Shown here: positions 25,226 through 32,826 of the stretch, one piece after another | Position numbering within the stretch: the first letter of the stretch is position 1 | Layout: each line of letters starts with the position of its first letter | From: Candidatus Poribacteria bacterium | GTDB taxonomy: Bacteria > Poribacteria > WGA-4E > WGA-3G | DNA: 51,933 bases | Direction of reading: 5' to 3' | NCBI GenBank assembly: GCA_021295735.1 | Contig: JAGWBU010000027.1 | Span: 10,890 to 62,822 of the forward strand | Notes under the pieces: model-generated | What the model was told of the DNA's origin: nothing | Databases searched by the model: none | What the model saw: only the letters and a program-made list of their open reading frames with translations | Made by a program: the position numbers and the translations under genes

Positions 25226-26007
25226 ACTTGGTTCTACGATTTACGCCGGTAAGCCATCGATCCTCTTCACAAATCACGCGATGATGGTATTTGTCAGGCA
25301 GCGCAACCTCACAGCTCTCATGTTCACATTCATACGACTTCGGATATTCCGGTTTCACCGTAAGTGTATGCGTTACGGTATCAGCAGTCTCGGTTGTATG
25401 AAATGTTATACTGCCAGAACCAGAAAAACCTGTGCCTTGCACCTTTATGCCACCACCACCGGCAACTGCCATAATTTCTGCACTGCCTGTTAATGTATAA
25501 GTGCCCGGCCTCTTTGTAGTCTGGGAGTTTTTGGACTTCATCCCTGTTTTATCATTATCCCCAAAAATGAAACCGACACCTCTCATTTCAAATTCTTTTG
25601 GTAAGGTCATAGAAAAATTAGGGCCTGAGACGGAACCACTTGGCATGACTCCCACTCTGCCATACCCCCAAGTTTTTTGATACGCTGAAACTTTGGCCCA
25701 AATCTTTGCATCTTGATACCCGACACTCACGATACGCGGATTTGGCGTATCGGTATCTGTCCACTCAAATTTCTCTATGATCTCGGTATCAGATTTACCT
25801 TCAAAATCCCAAATACTGCCAAAAAACGTACCGGAACAATCTCTACCTATTGACTGTAAAGCTACCGTAACATGTAAAAATGTCATCATAAGGACGACTA
25901 TTATAGTAAAATCCGAAAATATGTTCACATTTCAATGAACAGCAATCCCCACACGCTTGCGCTGGCGAGGTTTCCTAATACTATAAAAGACTCACACGAA
26001 ATTTCAT
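25176..26007 (-). pseudogene. Cassette 1 gene C, N-terminal part, split by a MITE-like element
   Basis: The original start is probably ATG 26007, with AAGGAG ahead of it exactly as in cassette 2. The frame reads MKFRVSLL and then stops inside the 86-bp element at 25901-25986. Conceptual removal of 88 bp (25899-25986) joins MKFRVSL to VVLMMTFLHVTVALQS, giving an ideal signal peptide in frame with the long downstream frame (open to 25176). That region is beta-rich and Gly-rich, ends in a Cys module (CEHESC...CGREYYSCQTT) and runs into a second lesion at about 25176-25190. The surviving open frame starting at GTG 25928 begins inside the element and lacks a ribosome binding site. Probably a decayed gene. 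Confidence 0.7.
25901..25986. mobile_element. 86-bp MITE-like element, copy 2, inside gene C
   Basis: Same family as 13551-13637: left end TTATAGTAAAAT, right end TAATACTATAA (two changes from the perfect inverse). The interior shares ATATGTTCACATTTCAATGA and GCTGGCGAGGTTTCC. It interrupts the signal-peptide codons of gene C of cassette 1. Its own sequence brings a stop codon in the ATG 26007 frame. Confidence 0.8.
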
Positions 26008-26011
26008 GTTT

Positions 26012-26809
26012 TTATCTCCTTTTTTCAACTTCGGATTCAAGTTCTTTAACAATTGATTCTACGAAAGGTTGCCATTCTGGACGCGGACGTTTGGGGCGCT
26101 CCATAGATTTCAGCAACTCGTTTTCTTTTCTCGCTATTTCCTCCAACTCGACTCGCGTGGGCTCCCTATTCCATGATATGCTTGTCGTCACATAGGGGGT
26201 CGAACCAGACGCTTTGTGAGCGAGTTCACTCCACCACTCCTCCGCAAGTTCTTGCACGCCCGGGGCGTAGGTTGCCTTCGGAAGCGTCTCACCCGCCATC
26301 ATCCGCTTGATCAGCGGTTGATCTAAATAAAGCAAACTGCCACCCACAATATGCCGTAATGCATGGTATCGGATCCATTCCGTTTCTGAGAGTTTTGTGT
26401 AATCTTGTCCAGGCGACTCTTCTGACCACCCAACTTTAAATCTGGGTTCATTATACTTATACAAACCAGCGACACTTCCATCGGCATTATACCGATAGTT
26501 GTGGCCATCTGGTGGCGGATCAAGACCTTGCTCTTTCCAATACTTTTCCCATTCCGCTCTTTGAGCATCGGTCACTGGTGGCGATGGGGCATCAACAGCA
26601 TGCGGTGCATCGTGCCATTCCCCGTTATGCCAGTGTCCCCCGCCTTCAAACGTTTTGCCGGGCGGTGGCTTGGTGAAATCAATAGGCGTTTGTGCCACGA
26701 CTTCTGGCTTATTCTTGTCTTCAAGCAGTTTTTCGTCTTGTGCAAGCTGTTCTTTGAACTGCTGCACTTCTGACCACTGGTAATAAATAAAACCACCAGC
26801 AGCAATCAA
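26012..26809 (-). CDS. Cassette 1 gene B: TM protein with HWHxGxWHxxPH motif
   Basis: This membrane-anchored protein has about 265 or more residues. The open frame starts at TTG 26809 but continues upstream to about 26854 with KLHWGIAALIVI, which resembles the N-terminus of the cassette 2 paralogue (NNWHWMLFVLVIFG). An ATG at 26849 is one base out of frame, so a single-base lesion at the start is possible. After the TM helix comes a charged helical segment, then PPPGKTFEGGGHWHNGEWHDAPH, a His-rich motif shared with cassette 2, and a region with DPPPDG..Y....G.V..LYKY. The remainder is helical and charged. The His/Trp motif could bind metal; this is inference. It overlaps the stop of gene A. 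Function unknown. Confidence 0.75.
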   Translation of the reverse strand: MIAAGGFIYYQWSEVQQFKEQLAQDEKLLEDKNKPEVVAQTPIDFTKPPPGKTFEGGGHWHNGEWHDAPHAVDAPSPPVTDAQRAEWEKYWKEQGLDPPPDGHNYRYNADGSVAGLYKYNEPRFKVGWSEESPGQDYTKLSETEWIRYHALRHIVGGSLLYLDQPLIKRMMAGETLPKATYAPGVQELAEEWWSELAHKASGSTPYVTTSISWNREPTRVELEEIARKENELLKSMERPKRPRPEWQPFVESIVKELESEVEKRR

Positions 26810-26826
26810 TATAACAATGAGGGCTG

Positions 26827-27075
26827 CTATCCCCCAGTGAAGTTTGCATCCCTGCTATTCGTTGTGTCCAGTGTGCAAGGCTGTCTCGGACTTGGACAGA
26901 TCAAGCCCGGTTTCAGTACCTCTTTTCTCGACATACATTCGCGTTTGAATTGTTGTTCGCAAGCAGGCGTATCAATCTGCGTGGCATCTATTGTGCCAAA
27001 CAGCAAGAAACCGCTTCCGATGATGAATGCGAAAGTAAGAATGGAGAGAAGAAGTACTTTGTAGTCTCGTCTCAT
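26827..27075 (-). CDS. Cassette 1 gene A: small TM protein with Cys motif
   Basis: This protein has 82 residues from ATG 27075, chosen over an upstream in-frame ATG (27090) because GAGGAGG lies 6 nt before it. Basic N-terminus (MRRDYK), one TM helix (about 7-28, LLLSILTFAFIIGSGFLLFG), then a short extracytoplasmic tail with four cysteines. The stretch 'FGTIDATQIDTPAC' and the end 'ICPSPRQPCTLD' are shared with the cassette 2 protein (FGTIKIIDATQTETPIC ... ICPPQYQRVPCTLD). No known family recognised. First gene of the cassette, following a long leader and a consensus promoter. Confidence 0.75.
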   Translation of the reverse strand: MRRDYKVLLLSILTFAFIIGSGFLLFGTIDATQIDTPACEQQFKRECMSRKEVLKPGLICPSPRQPCTLDTTNSRDANFTGG

Positions 27076-27308
27076 CTTGTGCCTCCTCATTATTTGAGTA
27101 GGTTAATTGTTTTGACAGACTACAGAAATGGCAGGTCTGAAATGAGAAAGTTTTGCTATCCCTGTAGAGGCCGCTGGTCTCTAAAGTGCATTAGCGCTGT
27201 CAGATATTTCCTGGCAGTGCTTCGCATCGGCAGTGGTTTCAGCACTGTCGGTGCATCTAAAAAGCACCTCCGACGTAATCCACGCGAGGCGGATTTTTTT
27301 AACGTCTA
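27076..27308 (-). promoter_or_regulatory. Long, potentially structured leader of cassette 1
   Basis: About 230 nt separate the predicted transcript start from the gene A ATG. On the minus strand it contains several stems, including GGTGC/GCACC, CAGTGCT/AGCACTG and an alternative CAGTG/CACTG that would compete with the latter. It matches no riboswitch I can recognise. A structured regulatory leader or a degenerate repeat are both possible. Cassette 2 has no similar leader. Confidence 0.4.
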
Positions 27309-27314
27309 CGAGAT

Positions 27315-27343
27315 ATTATAAAACTTTTTGCATTTTTTGTCAA
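27315..27343 (-). promoter_or_regulatory. Consensus promoter of cassette 1
   Basis: On the minus strand, TTGACA (27343-27338) and TATAAT (27320-27315) are spaced by exactly 17 bp in an AT-rich context. This is a perfect sigma70-type match upstream of gene A. Confidence 0.8.
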
Positions 27344-27470
27344 CAACTTTTTTGAATTTTATCAAAAAATATAATTTACAGGACTTATAGTGAGCTTTGA
27401 AATTGTGGTAGGCGCGTTTTCTAAACCCGCCTCGGACATTGTTGGAGAGCTTGTAAGCCCGATAATTGTC

Positions 27471-27598
27471 TGAACCAGGATTACCAGATTTTCAGGATTG
27501 TTTGGTGTCCGAATATATTTTACCCAGATAATCGCTTCTGTTTATCTCAATCTTTTGTGTAATCTTGCTAATCGCATAATCCTGAAAATCCTGGTTCA
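27471..27598. repeat. Inverted repeat with TGAACCAGGATT ends
   Basis: TGAACCAGGATT (27471-27482) is the exact inverse of AATCCTGGTTCA (27587-27598). A second inner pair, GATTTTCAGGATT/AATCCTGAAAATC, lies just inside. A fragment of the same end occurs at 41262-41273. Non-coding; it lies in the gap between cassette 1 and recJ, together with a GGTAGGCGCGTTTTCTAAAC repeat near 27406. Confidence 0.7.
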
Positions 27599-27651
27599 GA
27601 GACAATACAGCGCGTTTACAAAACGCACCTACCAGTGGGTAAATGTCCAAA

Positions 27652-27683
27652 AACGCCAAATGCCTAAAAGCGCATTTGGCGTT
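27652..27683. repeat. AACGCCAAATGC palindrome
   Basis: AACGCCAAATGC (27652-27663) and GCATTTGGCGTT (27672-27683) form a perfect 12-bp stem with an 8-nt loop. Member of the palindrome family seen at 19114, 24274, 41224, 43359 and 47594. Confidence 0.7.
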
Positions 27684-27763
27684 GATTCACTGGTCGCGAT
27701 CTTTCGACTAAAACAGGTAATAAATCGACAATTGAATGCCTCTGACATGGATCCCCAGATTCC

Positions 27764-27793
27764 TTGACATCGCAAAACATTTCGTGATATATT
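27764..27793 (+). promoter_or_regulatory. Probable recJ promoter
   Basis: TTGACA (27764-27769) and TATATT (27788-27793) are spaced by 18 bp, giving a start near 27800 and a leader of about 62 nt to the ATG at 27862. It also argues against the longer frame starting at 27736. Confidence 0.65.
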
Positions 27794-27861
27794 ATTTATA
27801 TAACGAACTGACAGGAATTACGGTATCTGTTGAAAATGAATATAAAAGAGAGTCCAATTCT

Positions 27862-30435
27862 ATGAGACTACCACCCTCAAAAATATGGCAATACCAAAAT
27901 CCCGATATTGATATGAGTCTCACGCTTGCGGCAGGACTTGGTGTCTCACCACTGGTTGCACGCCTTCTTGTTAATCGCGAAATTAAGTCAGTTGAGGAAG
28001 GCAAAGTCTATCTATACCCAACGTATTCTGATCTGCACTCTCCGTTTGACATGGCAGATATGGAAAAAGCAGTTGAACGAATTCAGCAAGCAATAAAAAA
28101 GGATGAGCAGATATGCATTTATGGTGATTATGACGCGGATGGAACAACAGCAACGGCACTGTTGATGAATGCATTTCGTTTTATGGGTTACGCTGCTAAA
28201 TACTACATTCCCCACCGATATGACGAAGGATATGGTCTCAATGAAGATGCAGTCCGAGAAGTTAAAAAAGATGGTTGCTCATTGATGATTACTGTCGATT
28301 GTGGTATTACTTCTGTTAATGAGGTCAAACTGGCAAATGAACTCGGCATGGATGTGATTCTCACTGATCATCATCAGCCGCCTGTAGATAATCCGCCACC
28401 TGCTTACGCTATCATTTCACCGAAGGTGCCTGGAAATGAATACCCGTATACAGATTTAGCAGGTGTCGGATTGGCATTCAAAGTCGCACAAGCTTTGATA
28501 GACGATGAAGCATTTCTTACTTCATTGCTTGATCTTGTGGCGTTAGGGACAGTCGTTGACCTCGCACCGATCACAGGTGAAAATAGAACGTTGAGCCGAC
28601 TCGGCTTGGCAGAGATCAACAAACAATCCCGTATCGGTATTCAAAAACTATGTGATGTTGCTGGTTTCACAGATAAGCCGCTCGTTGGTCGATCACTATC
28701 ATTCGGGTTAGGACCACGCCTGAACGCAGCAGGACGGATGGATACTGCACGTACAGTAGTAAAATTGCTGACAACCGAGTCAAGCAGTGAAGCAGAGCAA
28801 TTTGCTAAGGAATTAGACACCTATAATATAGAAAGAAAAAATATTGAAAATCATATCCAAGAAAAGGCTGTTGGACTTCTTAGCAGAGAGGTAGACCTTG
28901 AGGAAACTAAAGGTTTGGTGGTTGCAAGTGACGCATGGGGTGATCAGGCAAAAGGTGTTGTTGGGATTGTCGCATCACGGTTGCTTGAACAGTTTTACCG
29001 TCCTATTTTTGTACTTGCAATTGATGGTGATGAAGCAACAGGGTCCGGACGTTGTATTGAAGGGATGAATCTTGCGGATAGTTTGAACAGCTGCTCTAAT
29101 CTGCTGATCAAACATGGTGGACACAAGGCGGCTGCTGGACTTACATTGAAGACAAAGAATATACCTAAATTTAAAAAGGCTTTTAATGAATATGCATGTG
29201 AAAATCTCACCGAAAATGACTTGATCCCGACACTTGCTTTGGACTTTGAAACAAATCTATCGTCTCTAACGTTAGAAACATTAGGACAGCTTGAAATCTT
29301 AGAGCCGTTTGGAATGGAAAACCGATCTCCTCGTTTTGTAAGTAAAAACATAACAGTAAAAGGACAACCCTCTTTGATGGGAGCTGAGAAACAACATTTC
29401 TTAATGCATGTCAGTGACGGATCAAAACCAAAAAAGACGATTGGATGGCGGAAAGCCGAACACGTAACGACACTCAGTAGACCAAATATCTCGTTAGACA
29501 TCGCATTTTCACCTGAAATCAATGAGTACAACGGTTTGCGGTCAGTCCAACTTATCCTTGAAGAATTTCGGGTTCAAGAACGCACACCGAACCTTGTTGT
29601 TTTTCCACCCAGTGACGTCCCTTCTTCTGGCAGAGTTGTTGACAGTCGCAACGAAAATAAAAAGGAATGCCTTTTGTCCTTGCTAAACAAGGATGTGCCA
29701 TGTATAATATATGTCTTAGGCACTGAGAAAATCGACCAATTGTTGACACACGTCATTCCCAAAAAAGCGTCAGTAATTGGTAGACATGATGAAGCAACAA
29801 CGAGAACAGAAGAGATTGAACTTCTGGAAAAACTGAGGCGTGGTGAATTCATTGGGATTGTTTCTTCTGCTGCATTTTCAACAGCCGCGTTAGAAGCTGT
29901 CCCTGTGGTAGAACATGTCGCCTTTTGTCACCTTGGGGCACAACCCAGCGATTTTTTCATGCGGTGTAACCCTGTAGTAAACTCCGAAAATACGACATCC
30001 CTTCATCTCCTCTACAACAAGGAATCAGATGTGAGGTTGCTGCAAGAATATTTAGAGCGGACATATCCTGACAGAAAGTCGCTCACTGTGCTCTACCGAA
30101 AATTACAAGAAACAGCCAGCACGGATTTTATTGAGTTACGGACACTTGCAGATACGTTTGAGATTAGTTCAAAACAAGCAATCGAAACAGGATTAACCAT
30201 TTTTGAAGAATTAGCGTTTATTGAAAGAGATACTGAGTCTGGACGACATTACGTCAAACTTTTACCAACCCGTAAAGGTAATTTAGAGAGATCACAAACA
30301 TTTCTGAAGTGTCAATGGTTAAAGCAAGCAAGTCAAGACTTTCTGAAATTTCAACTTCAGGAAAACATCCAGCGAATTTGGGAACAAATAAAAGATGAGT
30401 GTGAAATCCCTGATTCAAAAAATTCAGAAACATAA
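27862..30435 (+). CDS. recJ: Single-stranded-DNA-specific exonuclease RecJ
   Basis: RecJ degrades ssDNA 5' to 3' in recombination and mismatch/base-excision repair. ATG 27862 is chosen because the promoter lies just upstream; the frame is open to 27736. The 857-residue protein has the DHH domain with YGDYDADGTT (about 87-96), TVDCGI and DHHQPP (about 170-175), and the DHHA1 domain with GGHKAAAGL (about 418-426). An OB-like domain follows (about 450-560). A C-terminal extension of about 290 residues is longer than in E. coli RecJ (577 residues) and comparable to Firmicutes RecJ. The extension has no motif I recognise; its last 130 residues look helical and winged-helix-like. The 3' end overlaps relA by 41 bp. 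Confidence 0.94.
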   Translation: MRLPPSKIWQYQNPDIDMSLTLAAGLGVSPLVARLLVNREIKSVEEGKVYLYPTYSDLHSPFDMADMEKAVERIQQAIKKDEQICIYGDYDADGTTATALLMNAFRFMGYAAKYYIPHRYDEGYGLNEDAVREVKKDGCSLMITVDCGITSVNEVKLANELGMDVILTDHHQPPVDNPPPAYAIISPKVPGNEYPYTDLAGVGLAFKVAQALIDDEAFLTSLLDLVALGTVVDLAPITGENRTLSRLGLAEINKQSRIGIQKLCDVAGFTDKPLVGRSLSFGLGPRLNAAGRMDTARTVVKLLTTESSSEAEQFAKELDTYNIERKNIENHIQEKAVGLLSREVDLEETKGLVVASDAWGDQAKGVVGIVASRLLEQFYRPIFVLAIDGDEATGSGRCIEGMNLADSLNSCSNLLIKHGGHKAAAGLTLKTKNIPKFKKAFNEYACENLTENDLIPTLALDFETNLSSLTLETLGQLEILEPFGMENRSPRFVSKNITVKGQPSLMGAEKQHFLMHVSDGSKPKKTIGWRKAEHVTTLSRPNISLDIAFSPEINEYNGLRSVQLILEEFRVQERTPNLVVFPPSDVPSSGRVVDSRNENKKECLLSLLNKDVPCIIYVLGTEKIDQLLTHVIPKKASVIGRHDEATTRTEEIELLEKLRRGEFIGIVSSAAFSTAALEAVPVVEHVAFCHLGAQPSDFFMRCNPVVNSENTTSLHLLYNKESDVRLLQEYLERTYPDRKSLTVLYRKLQETASTDFIELRTLADTFEISSKQAIETGLTIFEELAFIERDTESGRHYVKLLPTRKGNLERSQTFLKCQWLKQASQDFLKFQLQENIQRIWEQIKDECEIPDSKNSET

Positions 30436-32527
30436 TCCAGAGGCAGAAACCGATTTTGATTTTCTCAAAACGTGTTATAGTTTTGCCGAGAACGCGCACA
30501 GAAAGCAACTGCGAAAATCTGGCGATCCGTATTTCATGCATTGTGTGAGAACTGCCGAAATACTCGCCCAATTGCAGTTGGATATGGATACAATCTGTGC
30601 GGGATTAATGCACGATGTGTTAGAAGATACCGGTATTACGCGTTCTGAGTTGGAAAAGCAGTTTGGGAGAAATATCGCCCACTTGGTTGAGGGCGTAACA
30701 AAAATTGGTCGGTATAAATTTAGTGGCGGTCAGCGGAAGCGGCAAGCTGACACATACAGAAAACTATTATTAGCAACCGCCGAAGATATGCGCGTTATCC
30801 TGATTAAACTGGCTGATAGACTCCATAATATGGAGACTCTGGAACACTTATCTCCTGAACAACAGCAACGGATTTCTAAAGAAACACTCGAAATTTACGC
30901 ACCTATTGCACATCGGCTTGGTATTTGGTCGATGATGAGCCGCTTGGAAGACCTCTCATTCAAATATCTCCTGCCTGAAGCATATAGAGAAATTGCTGAT
31001 CTTCTCAACGAAAAACTGGATGAACGACAAGCATATTGTAAAAAAATGGAAGCTATAATTCATGCTGAGCTGAAGAAACACGGAATATCAGCAAACGTAA
31101 GGGGACGAACGAAGCATATTTATAGTATCTACCAAAAGATGTATCAGAAAGGGACTCCGTTTAAAGATATTTGTGATTTGGTTGGACTCCGCATTCTTGT
31201 TGAAGACGACTGGAATTGTTATAGCGCACTCGGTGTGTTGCATCTGAGATGGAATTATCTCCCAGATCGCGTCCGAGATTGGATAGGACAACCGAAAAAA
31301 AATGGATATCAATCCTTACATACCACTATTTTAGATGACGGAAAACCGATTGAGATTCAGATTCGGAGTAGAGGGATGCATCAAGTTGCAGAAAACGGAA
31401 TCGCCGCACATTGGAGTTATAAGGAAGGCGTGCCGACAACTAAGGAAGCACTCTCGATTTTTACGAATTATAAAGAGATGCTTGAAGATATACAAGATAC
31501 GCAAGATGTTCCTGATCGCTTTATTGAATCCATGAAATTGGAACTCTTCCAAGATGAGGTATACGTGTTCACACCGAAAGGTGATATCCATGCACTGCCT
31601 GTAGGTTCAACAGCGATTGATTTTGCCTACAAAATCCACACCGACATCGGAAACACATGTTGTGGTGCAGAAGTTAACAACGTGCTTACACCGATACGTG
31701 AACCGCTTCAAAACGGGGACCGTGTGTATATTCTGACTCACCCCAAAACTACACCGAGCAGGGCATGGCTACGGATGGTAAAAACAGCGAATGCTCGGAC
31801 CAAAATACGGCATTGGTTCCGTGAAAAAGACAGGACAGATGCGATTGAATTAGGCAAAACTTTTCTCAAGGCGGAACTGCAAGTTTCATACCTTAACGCC
31901 AACGATTATCTGAAATCCCCTAAACTACTTGAGATTGCGAAACAACTCGGACTTGAGAATGTTGAAGAACTTTGCATTCGGATCGGTAATGGGAGTGAAT
32001 CTGCCACACAAATCGTAAATCGGTTGAAACCAGAAAAGGTAGAAGTAGCAGAAGAAGAACGAACAGCAAGACGTCCAGAACCCACTATCCAACTTGAAAA
32101 TGGCATTGATTTAGGTATGGTTCGCGTTATGAAATGCTGTAACCCCATCCCTGGAGACGACATTGTGGGCTACCTGACGCGCGGACGTGGTGTTTCTGTT
32201 CATCGGGCGGGATGTATCCGACTACTTGATGAACCTGAGCGGTTCGTGGTTGTTAATTGGCAACCCGAAGAAGGAACAAACTATCCTACTCAAATTTTCA
32301 TCGAATGTGACGATAAACCTGGGATGTTAGGTGAGATTACAACTGCCATCGCTAAATTCCAAGTAAATATTCGAGAAGGGAACTTTAAAGCCTCCAACAT
32401 CACCAGAATTGATGATATAGCTGCGGATTACTTTACATTGGATGTAACTGGCGTTGAACAGTTAAAAGAGGTAATGGATGCAGTTAAAAGTTTAAAAGGT
32501 GTGGAGAGTGTCGTCCGAAAAATGTAA
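30395..32527 (+). CDS. relA: RelA/SpoT bifunctional (p)ppGpp synthetase/hydrolase
   Basis: This 710-residue enzyme sets the stringent response alarmone level. Domains in order: HD hydrolase (about 25-190) with H49, HD at 73-74 and ED at 77-78 intact; nucleotidyltransferase (about 230-350) with 'GRTKHIYSIYQKM' and 'KKNGYQSLHTT'; TGS (about 386-445); a Cys/His domain with MKCCNPIPGDD (about 578-588) and HRAGC; and a C-terminal ACT domain (about 633-710). Because the HD residues are intact it is predicted bifunctional (Rel type), not a RelA-only synthetase. The ATG at 30395 lies inside the recJ 3' end, so the two genes are probably translated from one message. It converges on rpmB with a 4-bp gap. 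Confidence 0.95.
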   Translation: MSVKSLIQKIQKHNPEAETDFDFLKTCYSFAENAHRKQLRKSGDPYFMHCVRTAEILAQLQLDMDTICAGLMHDVLEDTGITRSELEKQFGRNIAHLVEGVTKIGRYKFSGGQRKRQADTYRKLLLATAEDMRVILIKLADRLHNMETLEHLSPEQQQRISKETLEIYAPIAHRLGIWSMMSRLEDLSFKYLLPEAYREIADLLNEKLDERQAYCKKMEAIIHAELKKHGISANVRGRTKHIYSIYQKMYQKGTPFKDICDLVGLRILVEDDWNCYSALGVLHLRWNYLPDRVRDWIGQPKKNGYQSLHTTILDDGKPIEIQIRSRGMHQVAENGIAAHWSYKEGVPTTKEALSIFTNYKEMLEDIQDTQDVPDRFIESMKLELFQDEVYVFTPKGDIHALPVGSTAIDFAYKIHTDIGNTCCGAEVNNVLTPIREPLQNGDRVYILTHPKTTPSRAWLRMVKTANARTKIRHWFREKDRTDAIELGKTFLKAELQVSYLNANDYLKSPKLLEIAKQLGLENVEELCIRIGNGSESATQIVNRLKPEKVEVAEEERTARRPEPTIQLENGIDLGMVRVMKCCNPIPGDDIVGYLTRGRGVSVHRAGCIRLLDEPERFVVVNWQPEEGTNYPTQIFIECDDKPGMLGEITTAIAKFQVNIREGNFKASNITRIDDIAADYFTLDVTGVEQLKEVMDAVKSLKGVESVVRKM

Positions 32528-32531
32528 GGTT

Positions 32532-32744
32532 TTACACATCAGACGACATACGAGAAATAACTTTCGTAACTTTTCCGCTTCGAATGCAGGACGTACAGAC
32601 ACGAATTCGCCTCGGTCCTTCTTCAGTCATAGTTCGAACACGTTGAAGGTTCGGAAGCCAGCGGCGTTTTGTGTGGTGGTCTGAATCACTGATCTGATTG
32701 CCTGTTCGTGGTCTTTTTCCACATAGGGTACATACGCGTGCCAA
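32532..32744 (-). CDS. rpmB: 50S ribosomal protein L28
   Basis: This 70-residue ribosomal protein begins ARVCTLCGKRPRTGNQIS, the typical L28 N-terminus, with 'TKRRWLPNLQRVR' in the middle and a second CxxC (CTSC). The four cysteines make this the zinc-binding (C+) form. The start is TTG at 32744 with a strong AAAGGAGG 8 nt upstream; no ATG alternative exists in frame that keeps the conserved N-terminus. Stands alone, convergent with relA. Confidence 0.95.
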   Translation of the reverse strand: MARVCTLCGKRPRTGNQISDSDHHTKRRWLPNLQRVRTMTEEGPRRIRVCTSCIRSGKVTKVISRMSSDV

Positions 32745-32826
32745 TTTAAACGCCTCCTTTCTTTTGAATGTTTGAATTTTGGTGTAAATTTAGCACTTAT
32801 AAAGAATATCACATTTGGGTAGGCAA

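Noticed and set aside
25900-25928. GTG 25928 as the true start of gene C in cassette 1
   Set aside because: It lies inside the 86-bp repeat, lacks a ribosome binding site, and a better start with AAGGAG exists at 26007 before the insertion.
27076-27308. Known riboswitch (c-di-GMP, cobalamin, SAM) in the cassette 1 leader
   Set aside because: None of the conserved cores I know could be matched; kept only as an unclassified structured leader.
27736-27861. Longer RecJ N-terminus from ATG 27736
   Set aside because: A promoter lies within this stretch, and the extra residues are hydrophobic and unlike RecJ.
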